From an uncultured Bacteroidota bacterium (lineage in GTDB: Bacteria > Bacteroidota > Bacteroidia > Flavobacteriales > Flavobacteriaceae), in contig CACLQX010000007.1 of the NCBI GenBank assembly GCA_902609185.1, forward strand, positions 1-33,269: 33,269 nucleotides of DNA, written 5' to 3'. Shown one piece after another: positions 24,849 to 33,269 of this stretch. Each line of letters begins with the position of its first letter. Positions within the stretch are counted from its first letter, which is position 1. Made by a program: the position numbers and the translations under genes. The notes beneath the pieces are model-generated. The model was not told where the DNA came from. It saw only the letters and a list, made by a program, of their open reading frames with translations, and ran no database searches.

Positions 24849-26453
24849 ATGATTATGAACTCATTTATATCATCAATTAATAACAGGAGCGCATCTTTTA
24901 AATCCAATAAAAAAGCAATGTTAAAGCTAATTGATGATCTAAATAAGAATTTAGATAAAACAAAGATTTTAGGCTCAGAAACTGCACTTGATCAAGCAAA
25001 AAAAAGAGGTAAATCTTTAGCAACCAAAAAAATTAAAAAACTTATAGATTTAGATAGTCCATTTATTGAATTAATGCCACTTGCAGGGTTAAATCATGAA
25101 AATGGATTCGGCCCTGGTGGGACAACCATTTGTGGAATTGCTTTTGTTTCAAAAAAACTTTGTATAATAAATGCAAATATTGGAACAAAAAAAGGAGGTG
25201 TTGTCGATTATGCTACAAGTCTTAAAAACCTTCGCCTATGCGAAATCGCAAAAGAAAATAAACTTCCAACAATAAATCTAGTTGAAAGTGGAGGAGCAAA
25301 TCTTCCAGATCAAGATACTGTATTTAATAATTATGGTAAAATATTTAAAGAAATGTCATCACGAAGTAAAAATGGCATTCAAACAATATCAATAGTATTT
25401 GGTAATGCCACAGCAGGGGGTGCATATTTTCCTGGCATGTCTGATTATACCATTATGCAACAAGATCAAGCTAAAGTTTTTTTGGCTGGTCCTCCCCTAG
25501 TAAAAATGGCTACAAATGAAGAGTCTAATGAGGAGGAATTAGGAGGTGCAAAGATGCATAGCAATATTTCTGGTGTTTCAGATTTTCTTGCTAAATCCGA
25601 AGATGAAGCTATTAAAATTGCAAGGAAAATTGTAGAATTCAATATTAATGACGTCAGCTTCGATTCCCATACTGACATTAATCCTCCAAAATTTGATAAA
25701 AATGAAATTTTAGGAATCATCCCTTTTAATTTAAAAATTCCGTTCGATATTCGTGATTTAATTGTAAGATTCGTTGATAATTCGGAGTTCTTTGAATTTA
25801 AAGAAAGTTTTGGTCCTACTCTAGTATGTGGTTGGTCAAAGATAAATGATAAGAAAATAGGCATTCTGGCAAGTAATGGAGTGATATTTAGTGAATCAGC
25901 GAAAAAGGCAACTCAATTTATACAACTTGCAAATAAATCAAATATTCCACTTTTGTTTATTCAAAATACAACTGGATTCATGGTTGGCAGAAGGCACGAA
26001 CAAAATGGAATAATCAATCATGGATCTCAATTAATTCATGCAGTTGCTGGAAGTGAGGTGCCACACATAACATTATTGGTTGGTAACTCATATGGTGCAG
26101 GAAATTATGCAATGTGTGGAAGATCATTTAACCCGAGGTTTTTATTTGCATATCCAAACGTAAAATCAGGGGTTATGGGTGCTGAACAACTTGCTGGTGT
26201 TATGGAAATTATTAAAATAAATTCAGCCTTAAAAGCAAATAAAAAGATAGATAAACGTAAACTGAATCGTGACAAAAAAAATTTAATTTCTGATTCTGAA
26301 AAAAAAGCATCAATTTGGCATACAACTTCGAATGTCATGGATGACTCGGTGATAGATCCAAGAAATACAAGGGAGTATTTAAGGTTATGTTTAGAGGTGA
26401 TTTATAAAGAAAATATAAAAGGTAGTGATTCATTTGGTACTTTTAGAATGTAA
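24849..26453 (+). CDS. Acyl-CoA carboxylase, carboxyltransferase (beta) subunit, methylcrotonyl/geranyl-CoA type
   Basis: A 534-residue carboxyltransferase that moves CO2 from biotin to an acyl-CoA. The N-half crotonase fold has GFGPGGTTICGIAFV, VESGGANLPDQDTVF and NATAGGAYFPGMSD. The middle has FLAGPPLVKMATNEESNEEELGGAKMH, and the C-half has FIQNTTGFMVG and GNSYGAGNYAMCGR. The end (VIDPRNTREYLRLCL and SFGTFRM) is that of the methylcrotonyl/geranyl-CoA beta subunits rather than AccD or propionyl-CoA types. The matching biotin-carboxylase alpha subunit is absent from this window. The start is either 24849 or the ATG at 24855. The enoyl-CoA hydratase gene follows 6 bases later. Confidence 0.88.
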   Translation: MIMNSFISSINNRSASFKSNKKAMLKLIDDLNKNLDKTKILGSETALDQAKKRGKSLATKKIKKLIDLDSPFIELMPLAGLNHENGFGPGGTTICGIAFVSKKLCIINANIGTKKGGVVDYATSLKNLRLCEIAKENKLPTINLVESGGANLPDQDTVFNNYGKIFKEMSSRSKNGIQTISIVFGNATAGGAYFPGMSDYTIMQQDQAKVFLAGPPLVKMATNEESNEEELGGAKMHSNISGVSDFLAKSEDEAIKIARKIVEFNINDVSFDSHTDINPPKFDKNEILGIIPFNLKIPFDIRDLIVRFVDNSEFFEFKESFGPTLVCGWSKINDKKIGILASNGVIFSESAKKATQFIQLANKSNIPLLFIQNTTGFMVGRRHEQNGIINHGSQLIHAVAGSEVPHITLLVGNSYGAGNYAMCGRSFNPRFLFAYPNVKSGVMGAEQLAGVMEIIKINSALKANKKIDKRKLNRDKKNLISDSEKKASIWHTTSNVMDDSVIDPRNTREYLRLCLEVIYKENIKGSDSFGTFRM

Positions 26454-26459
26454 ATTAAT

Positions 26460-27206
26460 ATGAAAGATTTTAAAAATTTCCAACATTTAAAAGTCAAAGA
26501 AAAAAACTTCGTACTGGAAATTACTTTGAATCGTCCTGAGAAAAAAAACGCAATTGACTCAATAATGCTTGATGAGCTGATGAAATGCACCAAATACGCA
26601 AATAAAAATAATTTAATTAGAGCTGTTGTGTATAGGGCAACTGGTAATATTTTTTGTTCAGGATTAGACTTGTATGATTTTAAGGAAAGTAATAATTCCA
26701 ATTCTCTTTCAGAAATATTTAATCAATTACACAAACCCAAACTTGCTGTTGTTGAGGGCGATGCATATGGTGGCGGAGTTTTACTAATTCTATGCTGTAA
26801 TTATGTTGTATCAAAATCAAATATTCAACTTTGCCTTCCCGAAGTTGATAGGGGTTTATTTCCATTTCAAGTTTTGGATGCACTTATAAAAGTAATGCCA
26901 GCCAAAAAAGCATTGGATTGGTGTTTAAGAGGTTCCTCAGTCAGTGCTTTAGATTGTGTAGAAATGAATGTGATTGATGAAATAAATGACATTGATTTGG
27001 AGGAAAATATATCGGATTGGGTTCGAACAATTACCAAAAAATCACCAAATGCTATTGTTAGTGGTTTAAAATCTTTTCAAAATATTTATGTGAATAAAAA
27101 AATCATTGGTAAATTAAATGACGAATTACATAAATTAAAAGAATCAGATGATTTCATTGAAGGCATTAAATCCTTTCGGAAAAAAAGAAAACCAAGATGG
27201 AAATAA
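26460..27206 (+). CDS. Enoyl-CoA hydratase/isomerase family protein (methylglutaconyl-CoA hydratase-like)
   Basis: A 248-residue crotonase-fold enzyme. Seen are ITLNRPEKKNAID, the oxyanion-hole CSGLDLYDF, GDAYGGGVLLI and LCLPEVDRGLFPF. E128 in LPEV corresponds to the second catalytic glutamate of enoyl-CoA hydratase. The first one (usually GGG-x-E) is replaced by L108, so water addition may be altered. The GGGV...CL-EV-GL pattern resembles LiuC-type hydratases, which fits the methylcrotonyl-type carboxyltransferase just upstream: carboxylation then hydration. It overlaps neither neighbour, with 6 and 7 base spacers in a three-gene operon. An isomerase role is an alternative. Confidence 0.85.
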   Translation: MKDFKNFQHLKVKEKNFVLEITLNRPEKKNAIDSIMLDELMKCTKYANKNNLIRAVVYRATGNIFCSGLDLYDFKESNNSNSLSEIFNQLHKPKLAVVEGDAYGGGVLLILCCNYVVSKSNIQLCLPEVDRGLFPFQVLDALIKVMPAKKALDWCLRGSSVSALDCVEMNVIDEINDIDLEENISDWVRTITKKSPNAIVSGLKSFQNIYVNKKIIGKLNDELHKLKESDDFIEGIKSFRKKRKPRWK

Positions 27207-27213
27207 TTCAACT

Positions 27214-28188
27214 ATGAGTAAACCTAATTTCTACAATGACCTATCAATTCCAATTATAGCTGCGCCCTTATTTTTAATCTCTGGACCAAAATTGGTAATA
27301 GAATGTTGCAAGAATGGAATCGTTGGAACTTTTCCTGCTTTAAATCACAGAACTACCGAGGGATTTGAACAATGGGTAATACAAATAAAAGATGAACTTT
27401 CTGAATTTGAGAAAGAAACAGGAAAGAAAGCAGCTCCATTTGGAGTTAATTTAATTGTTCACAATACAAACCCTAGAATACGTGCAGATTTAAAAATTTG
27501 TGTTAAACATAAAGTTCCAATAGTGATAACTTCATTAGGAGCAGTCTCACAACTTGTTGGAGCTGTTCACTCATATGGTGGGTTAGTTTATCATGATATA
27601 ATCAAAAAAAGACACGCAGAAAAAGCATCTGAGGCAGGTGTTGATGGGTTAATTTTAGTTTCAGCTGGTGCTGGAGGACATGGTGGCACCTTAAACCCTA
27701 TGTCACTAATTTCGGAGGTAAAAAAAGTTTTTAACAAAACCTTAATATTATCAGGTTGCATAAGTACTGGCGTTGATGCTGCTGCTGCTTTACAAATGGG
27801 AGCAGATTTTGCATACATGGGTACCAGATTTATAAATACGAAAGAAAGTCTTGCTGACGACGGATATAAAGACATGATAATTAACTCTGATGCTAATGAT
27901 ATTGTATATACAGCTGCAGTATCGGGTGTAAATGCTAATTTTTTAAAACCAAGTCTAGAAGCAATGGGAATTACTGAGGAAATGTGGAAGAATACAAAGA
28001 AAATTGACTTCGGTAAGGAACTAAGTGCCGCTGAGGCTGAAGCCAAAGCATGGAAAACAATCTGGTCCGCAGGACACGGAGTTACAAGCATAAATGATTG
28101 TCCAAGTGTTCAGGAATTGGTTGAAAAACTTAAAAGTGAATTTGTTAGCTCAGTAAGAAAGCAGTCTGAACTTTTGGATAGATTCTAA
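27214..28188 (+). CDS. Nitronate monooxygenase-like FMN oxidoreductase
   Basis: A 324-residue TIM-barrel flavoprotein of the nitronate monooxygenase / 2-nitropropane dioxygenase family. Landmarks are SIPIIAAPLFLISGP at the N-terminus, PFGVNLIVHNTNPR, VITSLGAVSQ, VDGLILVSAGAGGHGG with the active-site-type His, ILSGCISTG and GADFAYMGTRF for FMN phosphate binding. The ATG at 27214 is used, 7 bases after the hydratase stop; the longer open frame from 27148 lies in the hydratase gene. It is the last gene of the operon. Because family members also serve as enoyl-ACP reductases or other oxidoreductases, a role in the same acyl-CoA route is possible, but not shown. Confidence 0.88.
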   Translation: MSKPNFYNDLSIPIIAAPLFLISGPKLVIECCKNGIVGTFPALNHRTTEGFEQWVIQIKDELSEFEKETGKKAAPFGVNLIVHNTNPRIRADLKICVKHKVPIVITSLGAVSQLVGAVHSYGGLVYHDIIKKRHAEKASEAGVDGLILVSAGAGGHGGTLNPMSLISEVKKVFNKTLILSGCISTGVDAAAALQMGADFAYMGTRFINTKESLADDGYKDMIINSDANDIVYTAAVSGVNANFLKPSLEAMGITEEMWKNTKKIDFGKELSAAEAEAKAWKTIWSAGHGVTSINDCPSVQELVEKLKSEFVSSVRKQSELLDRF

Positions 28189-28190
28189 AA

Positions 28191-28799
28191 TTACTTTTTA
28201 ACAATTATTAGTGTTGCAGTAGAACCAGTTGCTAAATTCCATTGGTTAGCAGACAACAGGTTTTCTGAATCATCGTAAATTCTTAGTTCAGCAGTGTTAG
28301 GTCCGGATGATCCTTGGTTTAACGCTACAAAATCAATCTTGTTAAATCCTTCTTTCAATTTTAAGTTTATTCCTCTAAAATCATATGTTAATGTTAGATT
28401 TTCAACGATTACTTCATCATTAACTAAAATTGAAACACGATCACCGTCCATATATTCAAAATCTCTACAAACAATATTTGCTTTTTTTGAATCAGTTGAC
28501 ACATCACCTAAGTAAGCGTCTCCTAAGTATTCATTCGGATTTTTTTTATTTTCATCAACCTTTAGTTTTTTTAAATATTTTTTACCTGGGTCAGCGAAAA
28601 ATTCGCTATCCTGCTCCATAATAGATTTTTGAGGGTTGTTTGGATTTTTTAATATAGTAAAGGCATTGGGGTTTTGCTTTGTAATAGGTGGAATTAGGGT
28701 CTTTTTGGAAGGAGGTGGTAACTCAATCTTCCTATTACTACTTTCTACCTGTGAATAGCTGTAGCTAATAAAGAAAAAAAACAAAATAAATAGTCTCAT
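28191..28799 (-). CDS. Secreted protein with a C-terminal beta-sandwich-like region, unknown function
   Basis: A 202-residue exported protein: signal MRLFILFFFFISYSYSQ, a proline- and lysine-rich linker (IELPPPSKKTLIPPITKQNP), and an acidic/basic middle. The compact C-terminal part, residues about 108-202, begins IVCRDFEYMDGDRVSILVND and continues with regular beta-strand patterning (LTLTYDFRGINLKLKEG, NKIDFVALNQGSSGPNTAELRI). I do not know a named family. A perfect TATATTTG box (28816-28823) lies 16 bases before its ATG, so it has its own promoter. It converges with the nitronate monooxygenase-like gene 2 bases away. Confidence 0.8.
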   Translation of the reverse strand: MRLFILFFFFISYSYSQVESSNRKIELPPPSKKTLIPPITKQNPNAFTILKNPNNPQKSIMEQDSEFFADPGKKYLKKLKVDENKKNPNEYLGDAYLGDVSTDSKKANIVCRDFEYMDGDRVSILVNDEVIVENLTLTYDFRGINLKLKEGFNKIDFVALNQGSSGPNTAELRIYDDSENLLSANQWNLATGSTATLIIVKK

Positions 28800-28815
28800 A
28801 CTAAAACTTAAAGAT

Positions 28816-28823
28816 CAAATATA
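28816..28823 (-). promoter_or_regulatory. Candidate -7 box for the secreted protein at 28191-28799
   Basis: TATATTTG on the minus strand, a perfect TAnnTTTG match 16 bases before the ATG, placed in the 34-base spacer after the ccsBA gene. Confidence 0.5.
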
Positions 28824-28833
28824 ATTCCAAAAA

Positions 28834-31800
28834 TTATTTTTTAAGATATCTAACAAATTTATATCTCGACAAAGTAGCTAAAGTCAACACGATAAAAATA
28901 CTCCAATAGACAAAATTGGGTGTTATTACTTTATCACCTGAGGCATATGAATGTAATCCAACCAAATAAAAATTAACTCCAAAGTATGTCATAACAATAC
29001 TAGCAAATGCTAAGATTGTCATTAGATTAAATAACCATTTTCCTCTAAGCTTAGGAATCAATCTCATGTGTAGAATAAAAGCATAGATCAGAATACTTAT
29101 CAGAGCCCATGTTTCTTTTGGATCCCAACCCCAATATCTTCCCCAACTCTCATTAGCCCACATTCCACCTAAAAAGTTGCCGATTGTTAACATTATTAAC
29201 CCCACAGTTACAGACAATTCGTTTATCATCGTGAGTTCAGAGAGTTGGTTTTTAATTTTTTCCTTATTAGATTTTGTAATAAAAACAATTAAAAGTAAAG
29301 AGACAAAACCTAGTATCATTGACAAAGCAAATGGTCCATAACTTCCAACAATCACAGATACATGTATCATTAGCCAGTAACTATTTAAAACTGGAACTAG
29401 ATTTGCTATTGACGGATCCATCCAATTCCAATGAGCTATCATCAAAATCATTGATGTGACAAAGGAAGTTGATGCAAGTGTCAAATCTGATTTCTTTATA
29501 AAAAGAAGTCCAATACCCATTGTAGCCCAAGCTACGTAAATCATTGATTCATATGCATCTCCCCATGGTGCGTGACCAGATATATACCATCTAGCAATCA
29601 ATCCAAAAGTGTGGGCTATAAATAAGACAACAATTGATGATCGAAAAATTATGAAAATATATTTCATAAAATTATTTATCAATTTATTTTCAGAGAAGAT
29701 GTTTAGTATGATGAATACAAAAAAAAGTAAACCGGCGAGAAAATAATAAAGAAATAGATTTCTAAAAATATCGTACTTATTATATAATATTTCGGCTTGT
29801 ATTTTTTTATCAGAGGGAATTATGTCCGATGCATATTTGAATTGATAACCTTTTATACTTTCAAGAAGTTGATTTGCATCTGCATAATTATTTGTTGAAA
29901 CACCCGTGTCAAGAGATCTCAAGTATAGTGGAATTATGTTATTTATGAATAACGAATCTTTGAACTCTTCAAAATAATAATCACTTGATTCATTTGGTGC
30001 AATCCATTTATTATTTTGATCGAGGGGTATTGGGAATATTTTTAAAATATCTCCCTCCAAAGCAGAGTACATAAGATTTACTTTACGGTCAGACTCAATA
30101 AAGTCTTTTTCAAACTGGTTGGGCAGTGAGGACTTATAAGCATCTTCTAAAAAAGGGGCTAATTTATATTTTCCTGTAAAATCAAAAAAATCCATAAAAG
30201 CAGCATATTTTTGATCATTTGGAATATTTAAAATAGATCTAATACTATCGTTTCCTCTTTTTAAATAAATGATTGGTTCTGAATACCATGCTAAAGGATT
30301 TCTGAAAATTGACAATAACACCTGATCAGAGTTCATTGATTGAAACCTATCAGATTTACTAACTTTTCTTAGCAATTCTGATGAAAATGTATTGATTGGT
30401 TTCATTCTGCCCCCAGAATCTTGAATTAATAATTGACCGAATTTGCTTGAGTGGCTTTCATTTACAATAAATTTTTTTGTTAATGAGTCAGGGATAGATG
30501 TATTTGGTGTATGATTGCTGTGCTGAGAAAAAACCATTGCTGGTATAACTAAAAAGAAAATAATTGTTAATCTCTTGTTTGTTAAGTTGTTTAATCTCCT
30601 CGCAACGTCTTTAAAGCGAGTTCTTCCATAAAACATTATTGTTAATAAACTTATGTAAAGAATTATGTATCCTACATATGTTAAGAAGGTGCCGTAAAAA
30701 TCTTTATTTACAGATAAAATTGTACCAAGTTCGTCTGGATCAAAAGAAGCTTGAAAAAATCTATAGCCCTGGTGGTTAAGAATATTATTCATGTATATAT
30801 CATAATCGAAAGAATTTTCGCTTTCCTCAACAGATATTTTACTCATAAAACTACTGTAACTTTTTTCAGTTCCAGGATATTTCTCAGCTATAAAATCATT
30901 AAGTCTTATCGAGAATGGCAATTCCGAAATTAATGATCCGTATTTAACTGAGAAATCCAATTCGCCCAATGAAAACCTTTCGTAATTATCTGTCACTCCC
31001 CTACCACCCAATAAATTAATTTCTTTTGAGTTATCAGAGTGTGAAAATTTTAGTCGTAATAGATTTTGATTGGTTTCTTCTGTTTCATTTTTAACAATCT
31101 GATATGCCCCTCTGACTATACCATCAGGTATAACAAATTGAAAACCTCCAATTTGGTACAGTGATCTTAGCTCTAAATCTTGGACTTCACCTGTAATAAC
31201 TGTACCTCTCTTTTGATCAATCATTCGCATGTATGATCCTTCGAAGGGAGCTTGAATTTTAAGAACACCATTTTCATCACTAAAGTTGATTGCACCAATA
31301 GTAAAATTATTGAAAGCGATTAGGGTTCCGTGAAGATTGGTCACCTGTCCAGATTCAATATAATGATCATGTCTATCACCACTAGAAGCTTCCACAAGTT
31401 TAATGAACTTTGAGCCTGATTCAGACTCTACAACCTGATAATCTACATTTTCTGTATAATCAATAAAATCTACGTTAAATATTTGATTGCCGAATCTGAA
31501 ATTTTGACCTTTAAAGAATTTTGATTTAATTAGGCTTTTATCTTTGTATTCCGAGAAGAGAACCTTGCTTTCAAACTCTTTTCTCTGCTGTGATTCATTT
31601 AATTCTCCATCTACTAGAACCGTTAGATAGGTATCCGATGATAAAAATTGATTAGTAGTCGTGCCCTCTCTTATTGGCATTACACCCTCATAACCAATAT
31701 ATCTAGTTACACCAGCGCCTATTATAATAAGTATCCATGATAAATGAAGTAGAAGTATTCCAAGTTTTTCACGTCTCAAAAGACTGTATCTTTTTATATT

Positions 31801-31992
31801 AAAAATAAAGTTTACTAGAAATATTAGTATAATGATTTCAAACCACCTAGCATTATAGATTAAGATTTTAGCAGCATCAGTTCCGTGTTTACTTTCTACA
31901 AAAGTACCTACAGCCATGGAAGCTGAAAAAAATAAAAAAAGAAATGCAGTTAGTCTTGTGGAAACTAAAACTGAAACTATTTTTTTAACCAT
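28834..31992 (-). CDS. ccsBA: Fused cytochrome c maturation protein CcsBA (System II haem transporter/lyase)
   Basis: A 1052-residue inner-membrane protein that exports haem and attaches it to apocytochrome c. The N-terminal ResB/CcsB part has helices at about residues 13-32, 50-66 and 77-95, then a large periplasmic region. A fourth helix near residue 455 follows. After a second periplasmic stretch (including the GGRMKPINTFSSELLRK segment), the CcsA part has at least eight helices. It carries the haem-binding WWD loop WANESWGRYWGWDPKETWALI at about residues 945-965, with flanking histidines in MIHVSVIVGSYGPF and VGLHSYAS. Fusion of CcsB and CcsA is common in Bacteroidota. It starts inside the end of the SurA-like gene (16-base overlap). 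Confidence 0.93.
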   Translation of the reverse strand: MVKKIVSVLVSTRLTAFLFLFFSASMAVGTFVESKHGTDAAKILIYNARWFEIIILIFLVNFIFNIKRYSLLRREKLGILLLHLSWILIIIGAGVTRYIGYEGVMPIREGTTTNQFLSSDTYLTVLVDGELNESQQRKEFESKVLFSEYKDKSLIKSKFFKGQNFRFGNQIFNVDFIDYTENVDYQVVESESGSKFIKLVEASSGDRHDHYIESGQVTNLHGTLIAFNNFTIGAINFSDENGVLKIQAPFEGSYMRMIDQKRGTVITGEVQDLELRSLYQIGGFQFVIPDGIVRGAYQIVKNETEETNQNLLRLKFSHSDNSKEINLLGGRGVTDNYERFSLGELDFSVKYGSLISELPFSIRLNDFIAEKYPGTEKSYSSFMSKISVEESENSFDYDIYMNNILNHQGYRFFQASFDPDELGTILSVNKDFYGTFLTYVGYIILYISLLTIMFYGRTRFKDVARRLNNLTNKRLTIIFFLVIPAMVFSQHSNHTPNTSIPDSLTKKFIVNESHSSKFGQLLIQDSGGRMKPINTFSSELLRKVSKSDRFQSMNSDQVLLSIFRNPLAWYSEPIIYLKRGNDSIRSILNIPNDQKYAAFMDFFDFTGKYKLAPFLEDAYKSSLPNQFEKDFIESDRKVNLMYSALEGDILKIFPIPLDQNNKWIAPNESSDYYFEEFKDSLFINNIIPLYLRSLDTGVSTNNYADANQLLESIKGYQFKYASDIIPSDKKIQAEILYNKYDIFRNLFLYYFLAGLLFFVFIILNIFSENKLINNFMKYIFIIFRSSIVVLFIAHTFGLIARWYISGHAPWGDAYESMIYVAWATMGIGLLFIKKSDLTLASTSFVTSMILMIAHWNWMDPSIANLVPVLNSYWLMIHVSVIVGSYGPFALSMILGFVSLLLIVFITKSNKEKIKNQLSELTMINELSVTVGLIMLTIGNFLGGMWANESWGRYWGWDPKETWALISILIYAFILHMRLIPKLRGKWLFNLMTILAFASIVMTYFGVNFYLVGLHSYASGDKVITPNFVYWSIFIVLTLATLSRYKFVRYLKK

Positions 31993-33269
31993 TTATTGGA
32001 AAAATTACAATCTCTACTATCTTGATTAACGGAAATATAAGTTTCTTCAATCTTTTCGTTCATCCACTTTTGAATAGTACCAAGTTGTTTTTCTTTCATG
32101 GCAAGATCTTTAATCTTCAAAAAATCTTTGGAATAATCAGCGACATGTTCATCAAATCTATTACTAATTTTTATCAATTTATAACTCTTATTTCCTGTAC
32201 GATCTTCTTCCAATAATGGTGCCGAAATTTCATTATCTTTTAGCCTTTGGATTTGGTTGTACAAAACAGGGTCAATTTTGGTTAATTCAAACCTTGTATC
32301 GCCAGTTGTTGGGTTGATTAAAACTCCACCATTATTTTTTGTAGTTTCTTCATCAGAAAATGACATTGCTGCTTCCTCAAATGACAATTCATTATCAACA
32401 ATTCTTTTTCTTATAAGATCGATTTTATTTTTTGCTTCAATTAATGCATAGTTTGAAACTTCTGGAATTAATAGTATGTGTCTTATGTCTATTTCTTGTC
32501 CTCTTATTTTTTCAATTTTTAAAATATGCCAACCAAATTCTGTTTCAAATGGGTCTGAAACTTGACCCTGTTTAAGCCTGTAGGCAACATCTCTAAATTC
32601 TTTAACAGTTCTAGGTCTTTTTCTGTCTAGCGTTAACTTACCTCCCATTGGTCTAGTTCCTGGGTCTTGAGAATATAAAATTGCTTTTGTGGCAAAACTT
32701 GAGCCATTTACGACAACATCATTTTTAATAGATTCCAGCCTATCAATAATTTTTTGTTTATCATCATTACTAACCTCAGGCTTAACAATAATTTGTGAGA
32801 TCTCAAGTTCAGCCCCAAAAATTGGTAAGTCATATCTAGGTATATTATCAAAAAAACTTTTTACCTCTTCAGGGGTGATTTCAATTTCGTCAATAATGGT
32901 AGTTTGCATTAACTGAGCTAACTGATTTACTTTATTGATTTCAAACAACTCTTGTCTGAATGCTTGCTCATCCTTCCTTTTATAATACTCTAATACTTTT
33001 TCTATACTACCTAATTGTGATGTGAAATATTCAATACTTTGATCAACATAACTTTGAATTTGTTGATTATCAACTTCCAAACTATCTTGTTCAGCATGGT
33101 GTGCGTAAAGTTTATCTTCCATCAATTTTCCCAACAAATTACATCTATCAAGATTTTCAGTTGAAACGCCTTGAGATTGAAGGTCAATTAAAGTCTTATC
33201 AATGTCTGAATCCAAAATAACAAAATCACCAACTACAGCTGCAACACCATCAATTTTTATCTTTTTGAA
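31977..33269 (-). CDS. SurA-like periplasmic chaperone / parvulin peptidyl-prolyl isomerase, 5' end missing
   Basis: The frame stays open to the right edge (…KIDGVAAVVGDFVILDSDI, the conserved SurA N-terminus), so the gene starts beyond the window; the TTG at 33215 is not a start. Two parvulin domains follow: one around LEISQIIVKPEVS … PMGGKLTLDRKRP … FGWHILKIEKI, and one from DIRHILLIPEVS … NNGGVLINPTTGDTRFE. SurA-type proteins help outer-membrane proteins fold in the periplasm. The visible part is 430 residues; whole proteins are about 450. It overlaps ccsBA by 16 bases in another frame, so the two envelope-biogenesis genes are translationally coupled. Confidence 0.92.
   Translation of the reverse strand, partial: FKKIKIDGVAAVVGDFVILDSDIDKTLIDLQSQGVSTENLDRCNLLGKLMEDKLYAHHAEQDSLEVDNQQIQSYVDQSIEYFTSQLGSIEKVLEYYKRKDEQAFRQELFEINKVNQLAQLMQTTIIDEIEITPEEVKSFFDNIPRYDLPIFGAELEISQIIVKPEVSNDDKQKIIDRLESIKNDVVVNGSSFATKAILYSQDPGTRPMGGKLTLDRKRPRTVKEFRDVAYRLKQGQVSDPFETEFGWHILKIEKIRGQEIDIRHILLIPEVSNYALIEAKNKIDLIRKRIVDNELSFEEAAMSFSDEETTKNNGGVLINPTTGDTRFELTKIDPVLYNQIQRLKDNEISAPLLEEDRTGNKSYKLIKISNRFDEHVADYSKDFLKIKDLAMKEKQLGTIQKWMNEKIEETYISVNQDSRDCNFSNKWLKK

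Noticed and set aside
33213-33215. TTG at 33215 as the start of the SurA-like gene
   Set aside because: The frame continues to the window edge with conserved SurA residues, so the true start is outside.

Overview
The window is AT-rich (roughly 30% GC) and tightly packed. Everything in it points to a marine Bacteroidota/Flavobacteriia genome. It has a type II glutamine synthetase, a long-form PurM, a fused CcsB-CcsA cytochrome c maturation protein, many lipoprotein signal peptides, a myxol-type carotenoid cluster and promoters of the TAnnTTTG type. There is no phage, transposase, CRISPR array or rRNA. Both ends cut through genes: crcB on the left and a SurA-like chaperone on the right.

Layout. 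1-2406 (+): the end of the fluoride channel crcB, then a TorF-type porin and the ammonium transporter amt. 2488-5521 (-): an overlapping purM-prfA-pyrF operon. 5753-6760 (+): glnA type II, so ammonium uptake and assimilation flank the nucleotide/translation operon. 6812-8878: a divergent cation/Ca2+ antiporter and a lipoprotein isoaspartyl peptidase. 8886-9183: a 45-codon minus-strand gene with two YRGV-K-F/Y motifs (DUF4278-like). It has its own terminator and a GC-rich leader that may be structured. 9291-13263: a carotenoid cluster, crtY (-) divergent from crtA-like, crtD and cruF (+), which together fit myxol synthesis. 13277-16257 (-): an S9 peptidase behind a small membrane protein. 16393-16466: tRNA-Arg(ACG).

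16522-23056: a surface/periplasmic stretch of three NTF2-like lipoproteins, an S1 sulfatase lipoprotein, an unknown secreted protein, a GH3 glycosidase lipoprotein and a possible 46-codon gene just upstream of the GH3 gene. It resembles a small glycan-degrading island, but no SusC/SusD pair is present. 23097-28188: an acyl-CoA ligase divergent from a carboxyltransferase / enoyl-CoA hydratase / nitronate monooxygenase-like operon, resembling part of a leucine or acyclic-terpene (liu/atu) route. 28191-33269 (-): an unknown secreted beta-rich protein, CcsBA and a SurA-like prolyl isomerase. The last two overlap and belong to cell-envelope biogenesis.

Most of the window is ordinary flavobacterial housekeeping. 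The parts that most deserve a second look are the tiny DUF4278-like gene with its leader, the possible 46-codon gene before the GH3 gene, and the recurring TAnnTTT(A/G) box placed a few to about 25 bases before most operon starts. All function calls come from reading motifs by eye; no search was run.
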